A DNA stretch of 64,000 nucleotides. Source: JBBIQS01 sp037442205 (GTDB taxonomy: Bacteria; Myxococcota; Myxococcia; Myxococcales; UBA5297). This document shows, one piece after another, positions 1-7,979 of the stretch (position 1 is the first letter of the stretch; each line of letters starts with the position of its first letter). Made by a program: the position numbers and the translations under genes. The stretch lies in assembly GCA_037442205.1 (NCBI GenBank), contig JBBIQS010000031.1, positions 16,613 through 80,612 on the forward strand. Reading direction: 5' to 3'. The notes under the pieces were generated by a model. It had not been told where the DNA came from and made no database searches. It saw nothing but the letters and a program-made list of their open reading frames with translations.

Positions 1-366
1 GCAGACCAGGGCGTTGGGCGCCGAGCCGGCCAGCTCGCCGGGCTCGCAGTCGGCGGTGGTGGTGCAGGCGCTGCCGGCGGCGACGCGCTTCCAGGCCTGG
101 CAGGCGTAGGCGAGCGGGCAGCCGGGGATCGACCAGTCATCGGTGCCGCAAGACTCGGCGCAGCGGCCCATCTCGGCGACGTGGCAGCCGAGACAGGGAT
201 CGGCTTCTTCGTCGGCGGACGGGGTGAGCTTGCCGATGATGTTGTTGAGGCAGCGCATCCCCGAGCAGTCGCACTGCTGCTGGACCGGCGTTCCCGTCTC
301 CGGGCGCAGGCAGCCGGAGGTGGAGGCCAGGGCGATGCAAAGAGCCGATTTCAGAAGGAGTTTCAT
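1..366 (-). CDS. Cysteine-rich lipoprotein, N-terminal part only
   Basis: The minus strand is open from an ATG at 366-364 through 122 codons to the left edge, so the C-terminus is missing. The protein starts MKLLLKSALCIALAS and reaches a Cys at residue 19 in the context TSGC, which fits a (slightly weak) lipobox; it would be exported and lipid-anchored. The mature part is rich in Cys pairs (CDC, CLGC, a CAESC cluster), suggesting disulfides in the periplasm or on the surface. A GGAG lies about 8 nt before the ATG. It is divergent from greA. I do not recognise a family; Cys-rich lipoproteins like this are common in myxobacteria. Confidence 0.75.
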   Translation of the reverse strand, partial: MKLLLKSALCIALASTSGCLRPETGTPVQQQCDCSGMRCLNNIIGKLTPSADEEADPCLGCHVAEMGRCAESCGTDDWSIPGCPLAYACQAWKRVAAGSACTTTADCEPGELAGSAPNALVC

Positions 367-495
367 GGTGGGGCTCCGGGAGGCAAGGGGAGTGCCGGGA
401 GGAGGGCGAGGCTATCGCAATCCCGCCCGCTTGGCGAGGCACAGGACATCGCGCGGGCATGGCCGAGAAGACCGCTCGGTTGCAGGGGAAAAGCG

Positions 496-523
496 TTGAC
501 ACTGGCCGGGGTAGCGGCATACG
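496..523 (+). promoter_or_regulatory. Candidate sigma-70-type promoter of greA
   Basis: TTGACA at 496-501 is a perfect -35 hexamer; 16 nt later CATACG (518-523) is a weak -10. It lies in the divergent spacer between the lipoprotein gene and greA, so there is no upstream gene on this strand. Transcription from here would pass through the hairpin at 535-572 before reaching greA. Confidence 0.5.
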
Positions 524-534
524 GTTTTCGGGTC

Positions 535-572
535 GCGGCCGCCTCCTAGAGACTGGGGCGGCCGCCGTTTTT
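535..572 (+). terminator. Attenuator-like hairpin plus T-run in the greA leader
   Basis: GCGGCCGCC (535-543) pairs perfectly with GGCGGCCGC (557-565) around a 13-nt loop, followed after two bases by five T residues (568-572). This has the form of an intrinsic terminator, yet it lies between the candidate promoter and the greA start at 586, with no upstream gene on the same strand to terminate. The simplest reading is premature termination (attenuation) of greA transcription. Confidence 0.55.
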
Positions 573-585
573 GTTGGGAGCAGGC

Positions 586-1080
586 ATGAGTGACCGCATT
601 CCGATGACCAAGCCGGGGCTGCAGCGAATCAAGGACGAGCTGAAGCGGATCAAGTCCGTGGACAAGCCGCAGAACGTCCGTGACATCGAAGAGGCCCGCG
701 CCCACGGCGACCTGTCGGAGAACGCCGAGTATCATGCCGCCAAGGACAAGCAGGGTCACATCGACGCCGAGATCCGCCGCTTGGAGGACGTGGTCGCCCG
801 GGCCGAGGTTATCGACACCTCCAAGCTCTCCGGGGACCGGGTGGTGTTCGGGGCCACGGTCGAGCTCGAGGACGCCGGCGGGGCCCAGGTGGTCTACCGG
901 ATCGTCGGGGACTTCGAGGCCGACATCAAGAAGGGCCTGATCTCGGTCAGCTCGCCCATCGCCCGGGCGATGATTGGCCGCGAGATCGGCGACTCGGTGA
1001 AGGTGCAAGCTCCTGGCGGAAGCAAGGAATTCGAGATCATCGACGTCCGCTTCGAGGATCTCGAAGGGGTTGGGACCTGA
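586..1080 (+). CDS. greA: Transcription elongation factor GreA
   Basis: A 164-residue protein, the normal GreA length. GreA enters the RNA polymerase secondary channel and stimulates cleavage of backtracked RNA. The N-terminal coiled coil carries the family signature around residues 36-55 (EEARAHGDLSENAEYHAAK), including the acidic tip region that positions Mg2+; the C-terminal half is the FKBP-like globular domain with the typical GREIGDSV stretch. ATG 586 is chosen because GGGAG lies 5 nt upstream and the family starts M(S/T)xxxPMT; an in-frame TTG at 571 falls in the T-run of the leader and is unlikely. It is followed by recG after 42 nt on the same strand. Confidence 0.95.
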   Translation: MSDRIPMTKPGLQRIKDELKRIKSVDKPQNVRDIEEARAHGDLSENAEYHAAKDKQGHIDAEIRRLEDVVARAEVIDTSKLSGDRVVFGATVELEDAGGAQVVYRIVGDFEADIKKGLISVSSPIARAMIGREIGDSVKVQAPGGSKEFEIIDVRFEDLEGVGT

Positions 1081-1122
1081 CGCGTCGGACGGGCCTGCTA
1101 GGCTTGCCGAGAGGCCTGGGGT

Positions 1123-3786
1123 GTGGCCATGGGCGTGCCCGGTTCCGCGCGTGAGATCCTGCAGTCCCTGCTGCCGGCGCTGAGCTACGGCGTCCGCGAC
1201 AACTTCGCCCATCTCTCCACCCTCAAGAAGCTCGAGGACCTGGTCCGCTCGGTGGCCCAGCGCGCCGAGAAGGCCGGCGCCGATCCGAAGTACCTGGGTC
1301 AACTGCTCCAAACCACTGAGGGATTCGATGCCGCCGCGGACGGCGTTCGCCGCGAGGCCCTGAGCCGGCTGGCCCGGGTGCTGGCGGTGGAGATGCCGCT
1401 GCCGGAGCCGCTGCGCAGGATTGCGCTCGATGTGGGGCCGGCGCTGACGCCGTCAGCCAAAACCGCGTCGGTGAACGAAGTGGTGGTCAAGCCGGCTGCG
1501 CGTCCGAATCAGAAGCCCCTCGACTCCTGCCTCGACAAGCTCGGCACCCGCTCGGGGCGAACGGAGGCGGCTCCTCCTCCGTCAGGGAAAGACAACCGCA
1601 AAGCCGCAGCTCCGAAGAAGCGCTCCCGCCGCGGCAATCCCGATGCGGAGTCGCGGGCCTCTGAAGAGGAGGTGGTCTATCCCTCCGTCTCGCCGACGCA
1701 GGGGCCGCTGGCCACGCCGCTGACGGCCATCGCCACTCCGCGCGGCAAGCTGGCCGCTTCGCTGGAGCAGCGCGGCATCCGCAAGGTCGGCGAGGTGCTC
1801 TTCTTCTTCCCGCGCACCTACGAGGATCGCCGCAATCCGGTGCCCATCGCCCGCCTGCAGCTGGGCGAGCGCGGGGTTTCGATCGGCACGGTGAAGCTGA
1901 TCGACGAGGTCCCGGTCCGCGGACGGCGCATCCTGCGGGTGGTGCTCGGCGACAACACCGGCTCGATCGCCGCCACCTGGTACCACTATCCCTCGTGGAT
2001 GAAGAAGCGCTTCAAGGTCGGCGAGCGCTACCTGTTTTCCGGAGAAATCCGCGCCTTTGCCGGCATGCGCGAGGTCTCGCATCCGGAGCTCGAGCCGGCC
2101 GAGTTGGTGGAGCAGGACCCGACCAGCTTCGGCCGGATCATCCCGATCTATCCGGGCTTTGACCGCGGCGAGCAGCACGGATTCCGCGCCCTCGCCCGCA
2201 AGGTCGTCGAGCACTTCGCCGACCAGGTGAGCGATCCGGTTCCCCAGGTCATCCGCGATCGGCTCAACCTTCCCGCGCTCTCCCACGCCCTGCGCCAGGT
2301 CCATTTCCCCGACGAGGTCGATCTCCAGAAGCTGGGACAACACCAGATGCCCGCTCAGCGGCGGCTGGCCTTCGACGAGCTCTTTCTGATCCAGCTCGGC
2401 CTGGCCCTGCGCCGCAAGGGCGTGAAGCTGACCCCGGGCATTCAGTTCAAGGTCCCGCCCAGGCTGCTCGACAAGGCCAAGGCCGTGCTCCCGTTCCAGA
2501 TGACCGGCGCCCAGTCCCGCGCCCTCGACGAGATCGCCGCCGACATGGCCCGACCGGAGCCGATGAATCGCCTGCTCCAAGGCGACGTGGGCTCGGGCAA
2601 GACCGCCGTCGCCACCGCCGCCGCGCTGGCCGCCATCGAGAATGGCTATCAGGTGGCCTTGATGGCCCCCACCGAAATCCTGGCGGATCAGCATTTCCGC
2701 ACTCTTTCCAGGTGGTTGGAGCCCAAGGGCTACAAGCTGGCGCTGCTCAAGTCCGGCACCTCGCGCAAGGAGAAGGACGAGGTCAAGGCCGCCCTCGCCA
2801 ACGGCTCGGCGCAGCTGGCCGTCGGCACTCACGCGCTGCTGCAGGACGACGTCGAGCTCAAGAAGCTCGGCCTGGTGATCATCGACGAGCAGCATCGCTT
2901 CGGCGTGCTGCAGCGGGCGCGGCTGATCCAGAAGGGAGTCCGCCCCGACGTGCTGGTGATGACCGCCACGCCCATCCCGCGCACGCTGGCGATGACCCTC
3001 TACGGCGACCTCGACGTCTCGGTCCTCGACGAGCTGCCGCCGGGCCGCACCCCGGTCGAAACCCGCGTCTTCTCCGAGCGCCAGCGCGACCGCGTCCACG
3101 AGACGGTCTTGCGCGAGCTGGAAAAGGGCCGGCAGGCGTTCGTGGTCTATCCGCTGGTCGAGGAATCGGAGAAGAGCGACCTGGCCAATGCCACCGAGGG
3201 CGCCGCGCAACTGGCCGAGCGCTTCCCGGGCTTCCGCGTCGGGCTGGTCCACGGCCGGATGAAGGTCGAGGAAAAGGACGAGGTGATGCGGCAGGTTCGC
3301 GATCGCGAGATCCATGTCCTGGTCGCCACCACCGTGGTCGAGGTCGGCGTCGACGTCCCCAACGCCACGGTCATGGTCGTCGAGGCGGCTCACCGCTTCG
3401 GCCTGTCCCAGCTCCACCAGCTGCGGGGGCGGGTAGGGCGCGGCGCGGAGCGCTCGTACTGCCTGCTCATCGGCGCCGACTGGAACTCCGACGTCGCCTA
3501 CCAGCGGCTGCAGATCATGGCCCGCTCCACCGATGGCTTCGTCATCGCCGAGAAGGATCTCGAGCTGCGCGGCCCGGGCGAATTCCTCGGCACCCGCCAG
3601 TCCGGCCTGCCCGAGCTCATGGTCGCCGACCTCACCCGCGATCTGGACCTGCTGGCCGCCGCCAAGCGCGAGGCCTTCCGCCTGGCCGACGAAGATCCGA
3701 AGCTCGATCGCCCGGAACATCGCCAGCTCCGCCAGGCCCTCGACGAGCGGTGGGAAGGCAAGCTGTCGCTGGCGCGAATCGGCTAG
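1123..3786 (+). CDS. recG: ATP-dependent DNA helicase RecG with long N-terminal extension
   Basis: RecG remodels stalled forks and branch-migrates Holliday junctions. The 887-residue product contains the OB-fold wedge domain (from about residue 195), the P-loop GDVGSGKT (487-494, Lys493), the DEQH box (588-591), a TATPIPRTLA helicase motif and the QLRGRVGRG motif VI. Bacterial RecG is usually about 690-700 residues; here roughly 190 extra residues precede the wedge, with a helical first part and a Lys/Arg/Pro-rich linker. GTG 1123 is used; ATG 1129 in the same frame is equally possible. The TAG stop overlaps by four bases the stop codon of the convergent antiporter gene. Confidence 0.95.
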   Translation: MAMGVPGSAREILQSLLPALSYGVRDNFAHLSTLKKLEDLVRSVAQRAEKAGADPKYLGQLLQTTEGFDAAADGVRREALSRLARVLAVEMPLPEPLRRIALDVGPALTPSAKTASVNEVVVKPAARPNQKPLDSCLDKLGTRSGRTEAAPPPSGKDNRKAAAPKKRSRRGNPDAESRASEEEVVYPSVSPTQGPLATPLTAIATPRGKLAASLEQRGIRKVGEVLFFFPRTYEDRRNPVPIARLQLGERGVSIGTVKLIDEVPVRGRRILRVVLGDNTGSIAATWYHYPSWMKKRFKVGERYLFSGEIRAFAGMREVSHPELEPAELVEQDPTSFGRIIPIYPGFDRGEQHGFRALARKVVEHFADQVSDPVPQVIRDRLNLPALSHALRQVHFPDEVDLQKLGQHQMPAQRRLAFDELFLIQLGLALRRKGVKLTPGIQFKVPPRLLDKAKAVLPFQMTGAQSRALDEIAADMARPEPMNRLLQGDVGSGKTAVATAAALAAIENGYQVALMAPTEILADQHFRTLSRWLEPKGYKLALLKSGTSRKEKDEVKAALANGSAQLAVGTHALLQDDVELKKLGLVIIDEQHRFGVLQRARLIQKGVRPDVLVMTATPIPRTLAMTLYGDLDVSVLDELPPGRTPVETRVFSERQRDRVHETVLRELEKGRQAFVVYPLVEESEKSDLANATEGAAQLAERFPGFRVGLVHGRMKVEEKDEVMRQVRDREIHVLVATTVVEVGVDVPNATVMVVEAAHRFGLSQLHQLRGRVGRGAERSYCLLIGADWNSDVAYQRLQIMARSTDGFVIAEKDLELRGPGEFLGTRQSGLPELMVADLTRDLDLLAAAKREAFRLADEDPKLDRPEHRQLRQALDERWEGKLSLARIG

Positions 3787-5864
3787 CTGGCGGATCCGCC
3801 GGGCGGCGGTGGCGCGCCGGTAAGTACCTGTCTCGCCTGCTGAAGTGCCTCGTCGGTGCCGGCCAGGGCGAGCACGTCGCCGGCCTGCAGCGCCTCGTCG
3901 ACATTGGGGACCAGCACATCTCCGCCGCCGCGGTGGATGGCCAGGACCGTGGCTCCGGTCAGGCCCCGCAAGTTCATCTGGGCCAGGGTCTTTCCCACGG
4001 CATTGCTCGTCTCGCCGAGGGCCACCAGCGCCGGCTCGCCGAGCCCCGGCAGCAGTCCGCGCACCTTTGCCAGCGCCTGCTCGATGGGCGTCTTCGGGGC
4101 CCGCGACTGAGCCTGCAGCGCCTCGACAATCACCTCGGCGCCCGCCCGGACGTGCCCCTGGAGGTTGCGGGCACTCCTCCAGAACCCCGCCGCCAGCATC
4201 GCCAAAAGCAGCGCGAGGGCCACCGCCGCGTGGACTCCGGGGAGGAACGGCTGAGTCACGGCGACCAGCGGACCCCCGACCAGCAGCACCAGGGTCAGCT
4301 GGATGGCGGCCACCAGCATCCCGCGGGGCGCTGCTGCCAGATCCGTCCGTCCGGCGGCGGCGTCGGGGAGCGCCACCCGGGCCAGCAGCATCGCCAGCCT
4401 CCGCGAAACCCGCACCACTCCGGCCACGAACGGCAGCGAAACCACCACCGCCGCCAGCACCACCAGCCAGCGCAGGACCTCAGGGGAGAGCGACAGCGAG
4501 CGCTGGAGAATCGCCACCGCTCGCTGCAGCGAGACCGCGGTCCCGATCGCGATCGCCAACAGGAACAGCGCATCCACCAGCAGGCGCCGAATCAGCCGCC
4601 GGACCGCCGCGCCCCGGGTGCGCCCGCGCGGCGCCGCTCGCAGGCCGGCGATCCATGTCCCGTAGAGCGCGGCAAAGGTCTGCAGCGGCCGGGGAAGATG
4701 GCGGTCCACGAAGCCGGCGGTGGCGCCCGAGGCTCGAATCAGCCAAGGAGTCGAGAGCGAGGTCACCGCCGAGACCGATACCACCACCGGATAGAGGAAC
4801 TCCCGGGTAGCGCCCAGCGCCATCCCGAGGCCGGCGATGATGTAGGAGAACTCTCCGATCTGAGCGAGGCTCATCCCGGACTGCACCGCGGTGCGCACCC
4901 CGTTGCCGGTGAGGAACGCCCCCAGCGTCACCCCGAGCACCTTGCCGCCAATCACCGTCGCGGTCAGCGCCGCCACCGCGTACCAGTGCCGAACCACCAG
5001 CGCTGGGTCGATCATCATCCCCACCGAGACGAAGAACACTGCCGCGAACATGTCGCGAACCGGCGCGATCAGCTCGTCGATGGTCTTCTCCTCCCCGGAC
5101 TCGGAGACCAGCGACCCGGCCAGGAATGCCCCCAACGCCACCGAATAGCCCAGCGCGAGGGCGATCAGCGAGATCCCGAAGCAGATCGCCACCGCAGAGA
5201 TCAGCGTCGTCTCCGGCCGCTTCAGCGCCACCACCGCCCGCATCAGCCTCGGGACCACCAGCAGCCCGACCACCACCAGCGCCGCCAGGAACGCCGCCAG
5301 TCGCCCGGTCGTCGCCGCCAGCGCGCTCGCCGACAGGCCTTTGCCACTGGCGATCGCGGTCAGCGCCGCCATCAGCACCACCGCGATCAGGTCCTCGACG
5401 ATCAGCACCCCGACCACGAATCCCCGCGGCGCTCCCTTGATCCCCAACTCCTCGTAAATCTTGGCGATGATGGTGGTGCTCGAGATCGCGACCGCCGCGC
5501 CGGTGAACAGGCTCTCGAGAATGGTCCATCCGAGCTCCCGGCCGACCATGACCCCGAGCCACACCATCAAGCTGCTCTCGAGCACGGCGGTCACGCCTGC
5601 GGTCGGGCCGACCTGCACCAGCTTGCGGATGCTGAACTCGAGCCCCAGGGAGAACATCAGCAGGATGACCCCCAGCTCCGACAGCGTCTGCACGATCGCG
5701 CGGTCGGCCACCAGCGGTATCGGGACGTGCGGCCCGATGATCAGCCCGGCGATCAGGTAGCCGAGCACCACCGGCTGCCGCAGCCAGTGGAAGGCCACCG
5801 TCACCACCGCCGACACCCCGAGCACGATCGTCAGGGCTTTCAGGAACTCGGGCGCGCTGTGCAT
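3783..5864 (-). CDS. CPA2-family cation/proton antiporter with C-terminal TrkA-C domain
   Basis: A 693-residue inner-membrane protein. The first ~380 residues form the Na+/H+ exchanger (Kef-type) fold with many transmembrane helices; typical stretches are YLIAGLIIGP near residue 40, the ELGVILLMFSLGLEF segment, and the VEDLIAVVLM helix carrying the acidic pair expected for ion/proton exchange. A second block of hydrophobic helices (about 430-560) follows, which is unusual for KefB/C, and the end (about 600-690) looks like an RCK/TrkA-C ligand-sensing domain (GETSNAVGKTLAQMNLRG). The N-terminal nucleotide-binding RCK domain is absent. Likely K+ or Na+ efflux coupled to H+; substrate cannot be told from sequence. 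Confidence 0.85.
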   Translation of the reverse strand: MHSAPEFLKALTIVLGVSAVVTVAFHWLRQPVVLGYLIAGLIIGPHVPIPLVADRAIVQTLSELGVILLMFSLGLEFSIRKLVQVGPTAGVTAVLESSLMVWLGVMVGRELGWTILESLFTGAAVAISSTTIIAKIYEELGIKGAPRGFVVGVLIVEDLIAVVLMAALTAIASGKGLSASALAATTGRLAAFLAALVVVGLLVVPRLMRAVVALKRPETTLISAVAICFGISLIALALGYSVALGAFLAGSLVSESGEEKTIDELIAPVRDMFAAVFFVSVGMMIDPALVVRHWYAVAALTATVIGGKVLGVTLGAFLTGNGVRTAVQSGMSLAQIGEFSYIIAGLGMALGATREFLYPVVVSVSAVTSLSTPWLIRASGATAGFVDRHLPRPLQTFAALYGTWIAGLRAAPRGRTRGAAVRRLIRRLLVDALFLLAIAIGTAVSLQRAVAILQRSLSLSPEVLRWLVVLAAVVVSLPFVAGVVRVSRRLAMLLARVALPDAAAGRTDLAAAPRGMLVAAIQLTLVLLVGGPLVAVTQPFLPGVHAAVALALLLAMLAAGFWRSARNLQGHVRAGAEVIVEALQAQSRAPKTPIEQALAKVRGLLPGLGEPALVALGETSNAVGKTLAQMNLRGLTGATVLAIHRGGGDVLVPNVDEALQAGDVLALAGTDEALQQARQVLTGAPPPPGGSAS

Positions 5865-6261
5865 GCCGGCTATGCTTGTTGCTCCGGCCCTCCGTCACGG
5901 CAAGGGCGTCCTTCGCCCTTCGACGCCATCTGCTTGCCAGTGGCTATCCGCTCGCCCGCCTTGTCGGCGCCCGCTTGTTCGCCCGATCTCTCGACCGCGG
6001 CACGCTGCCGCTCGACGACTTGGGCGGACCGGCCTTCCCGGACCCGGCTCGGCGGCTGCCGATTCTGCTTGTGCCCGCCGTTGCTGGGGATTTCCTGGTG
6101 CGGCGAACGCCCGCGGCCTCGGCGGTGCGCTGCCATCGCGCCGGCCGCTCCCTGCGGTCCATGCCGGGACCGCAGGTCACCGTTCTGGCCTCCTATCCCC
6201 AGCCATCCACCGCATCCGCCCCGCGTTGACGCGCCTGGGCACCTTCTCTAGAGTGGCGCGC
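5865..6261. other. 397-nt intergenic region without a supported gene
   Basis: Divergent spacer between the antiporter and the zinc-ribbon gene at 6262. Open frames exist on both strands but have no recognisable domain, no Shine-Dalgarno-like start and Arg/Pro/Ala-rich composition typical of frame shadows. Only the TAGAGT hexamer at 6249-6254 looks functional. Confidence 0.5.
6249..6254 (+). promoter_or_regulatory. Candidate -10 element, leaderless start
   Basis: TAGAGT lies 7 nt before the ATG at 6262, and there is no SD sequence, so transcription would begin at or just before the start codon. The same arrangement recurs at five other genes in this window (see findings). No convincing -35 is visible. 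Confidence 0.35.
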
Positions 6262-6819
6262 ATGATCGTCTGCCCCCTGTGCGAGCACCAGCAGGTCCAA
6301 GGCAACGTCTGCGATGGCTGCGGCAAGGAGCTGGCCCCTCCAGCCCCGATCCCGGACTCCTCCGCGGTCATGCCCGAGCTCGAATCGACCTCCATCGCCT
6401 CCGCCGGCGCCGTCGCCCCGGCCGAGCCCATGGTCGAGCTCGCCAACCACCGCGTCGACGCCGTGGTCGTCCCCGCCGAGAAGATGCCCGACCTCGAGCT
6501 GACCGGCTTCGCCTCGGCCCCGGCCGCCGCCGCCGAGGCCATCCCCGAGCTCGAGCTCGAGCGCACCCTGTTCGCCGACGACGGAGTCCGCACTCCCGCC
6601 CCCAAGGTGCTGGTCTGCCGCTACTGCGGAGCCCAGCAGCCCGTCGAGAAAGGCGTCCTCTGCGACGGCTGTGGCAACCGCCTGCCGGTCTACGCCAATG
6701 CCGCGCGGAAGGCCGAGGTCGAGCTGACCCTGAACTGCCCGTCGTGCGGCGTGATCGGCCAGCCCGGCCGCCGCTGCCGCTCCTGCGGCGCCTTCGTCAA
6801 GTCGCCCGAGGTCAGCTGA
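6262..6819 (+). CDS. Triple zinc-ribbon protein of unknown function
   Basis: A 185-residue soluble protein. Three zinc-ribbon knuckle pairs are visible: CPLC/CDGC at residues 4-7 and 17-20, a second CRYC/CDGC pair near 118-136, and CPSC/CRSC near 163-178. Between the first and second ribbons lies a low-complexity acidic/Ala-rich linker in which a short motif recurs three times (MPELE, MPDLE, IPELE). The frame is open upstream to 5863, but ATG 6262 begins exactly with the first ribbon and has a -10 element just before it. First of a run of four uncharacterised same-strand genes. The role may be protein or RNA binding; I cannot assign one. Confidence 0.75.
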   Translation: MIVCPLCEHQQVQGNVCDGCGKELAPPAPIPDSSAVMPELESTSIASAGAVAPAEPMVELANHRVDAVVVPAEKMPDLELTGFASAPAAAAEAIPELELERTLFADDGVRTPAPKVLVCRYCGAQQPVEKGVLCDGCGNRLPVYANAARKAEVELTLNCPSCGVIGQPGRRCRSCGAFVKSPEVS

Positions 6820-6845
6820 CCTGCGGCGCACTCTCCCCCATCCGC

Positions 6846-7157
6846 ATGGCCACTCCCGAAGATCCCCGCTCTGAGATGGAGCGCCTCGAGCTGGCGCTGC
6901 GCGACCGCTCCTCGATCCGCGACCTGTTCGCCGCCTTCTTCCTGTCGATGCTGGGACTGGTGGCTTTCGGGGTCAGCATGCGGCTGCTGCACGACTCCGC
7001 CTCGCTGCCCAAGTTCTTCTGGCCCGTCGCGGCGCTGTTCCTGGGGTGCCTGGGCGGGGCGATCAGGCTGGGCATCCGCGGCCGCGGCAAGGTGCACGTC
7101 GAGCGCGCCCAATTCAGCCGCTACAAGGCCCTGCGCGATCAGCTCGGGCAGCAGTAG
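6846..7157 (+). CDS. Small membrane protein, two transmembrane helices
   Basis: A 103-residue product from ATG 6846, 26 nt after the zinc-ribbon gene. A charged N-terminus (about 25 residues) is followed by a hydrophobic helix (about 28-49, containing FFLSMLGLVAFGV) and a second helix (about 58-78, FFWPVAALFLGCLGG), then a basic cytoplasmic tail. A larger open frame extends upstream but overlaps the previous gene and has shadow composition. Probably co-transcribed with its neighbour. No family recognised. Confidence 0.7.
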   Translation: MATPEDPRSEMERLELALRDRSSIRDLFAAFFLSMLGLVAFGVSMRLLHDSASLPKFFWPVAALFLGCLGGAIRLGIRGRGKVHVERAQFSRYKALRDQLGQQ

Positions 7158-7247
7158 CCCGCACCCGTTAGTCAGAGGGGTGGTTTGGCCTGCCGGGTCG
7201 GCTTCGGCTAGACTCGGGCGGATTTCTCGTCGAGGGAGCGCGCGTCC

Positions 7248-7892
7248 ATGCCTGAGATCATTCAGTTCGTCCGCAACTACGAGGACCTGTCCACCGACCG
7301 CGGGTACCAGTTCAAGTTCCACTGCGACCACTGCGGCAACGGCTACATGAGCACCTTCGAGGCCTCGATGCTGGGGATGGCCTCTGGGCTGCTCAGCGCT
7401 GCCGGCTCGATCTTCGGCGGCATCTTCGGCCAGGCCGGGCACAGCGCCTACCAGGTGCAGCAGGCCATCGGCGGCAAGGCCCACGACGACGCGCTGCGCA
7501 AGGCGGTCGAGGAGATCAAGCACAAGTTCAAGCAGTGCTCGCGGTGCGGGAAGTGGGTCTGCCCCGAGGTCTGCTGGAACGAGAAGCGCAACCTGTGCGA
7601 GGACTGCGCCCCCGACCTGGCCGAGGAGACCGCCGCCGCCCAGGCCCAGGCTGCCCGGGATCAGATCCACCAGAAGGCCGCCAACACCGACCTGGTCTCC
7701 GACGTGGACATGAAGGTCGAGGCCATCGCCAACTGCTCCAGCTGCGGAGCGCGGCTGGGCTCGGCCAAGTTCTGCCCCGACTGCGGCCAGGCGGTGAACG
7801 CCAAGGTCAAGTGCGGCAAGTGCGGCGCCGAGCTGCCGGCCAGCACCAAGTTCTGCCCCGAGTGCGGCGAGGCGCGCCGCCCGCGTCCGTAA
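7248..7892 (+). CDS. Zinc-ribbon protein with Gly-rich hydrophobic segment
   Basis: A 214-residue protein from ATG 7248; a GAGGGAG sits about 9 nt upstream and TAGACT (7209-7214) is a plausible -10. CDHC near residue 26 opens the protein, followed by a Gly/Ala-rich hydrophobic stretch (about 40-67, GLLSAAGSIFGGIFGQAG) that could associate with membrane. A Cys-rich block near 95-123 (CSRC, CPEVC, CEDC) and two tandem C-terminal ribbons (CSSC/CPDC and CGKC/CPEC) follow. This double ribbon is common in bacterial zinc-ribbon proteins of unknown role. Its neighbours, including another ribbon protein, suggest a shared function that I cannot name. Confidence 0.75.
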   Translation: MPEIIQFVRNYEDLSTDRGYQFKFHCDHCGNGYMSTFEASMLGMASGLLSAAGSIFGGIFGQAGHSAYQVQQAIGGKAHDDALRKAVEEIKHKFKQCSRCGKWVCPEVCWNEKRNLCEDCAPDLAEETAAAQAQAARDQIHQKAANTDLVSDVDMKVEAIANCSSCGARLGSAKFCPDCGQAVNAKVKCGKCGAELPASTKFCPECGEARRPRP

Positions 7893-7979
7893 GAGGCGAA
7901 TTCGATCGACTGGAAGCGGATCGCCGGCCTGTTCAAGGTCGGCGATTCGCGTTTGAAGGGCATTTTCGGGAGCGAGGCC

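Noticed and set aside
2712..6251. A 1179-codon plus-strand frame over recG and the antiporter gene
   Set aside because: Arg/Pro/His-rich shadow crossing two well-supported genes in another frame or strand.
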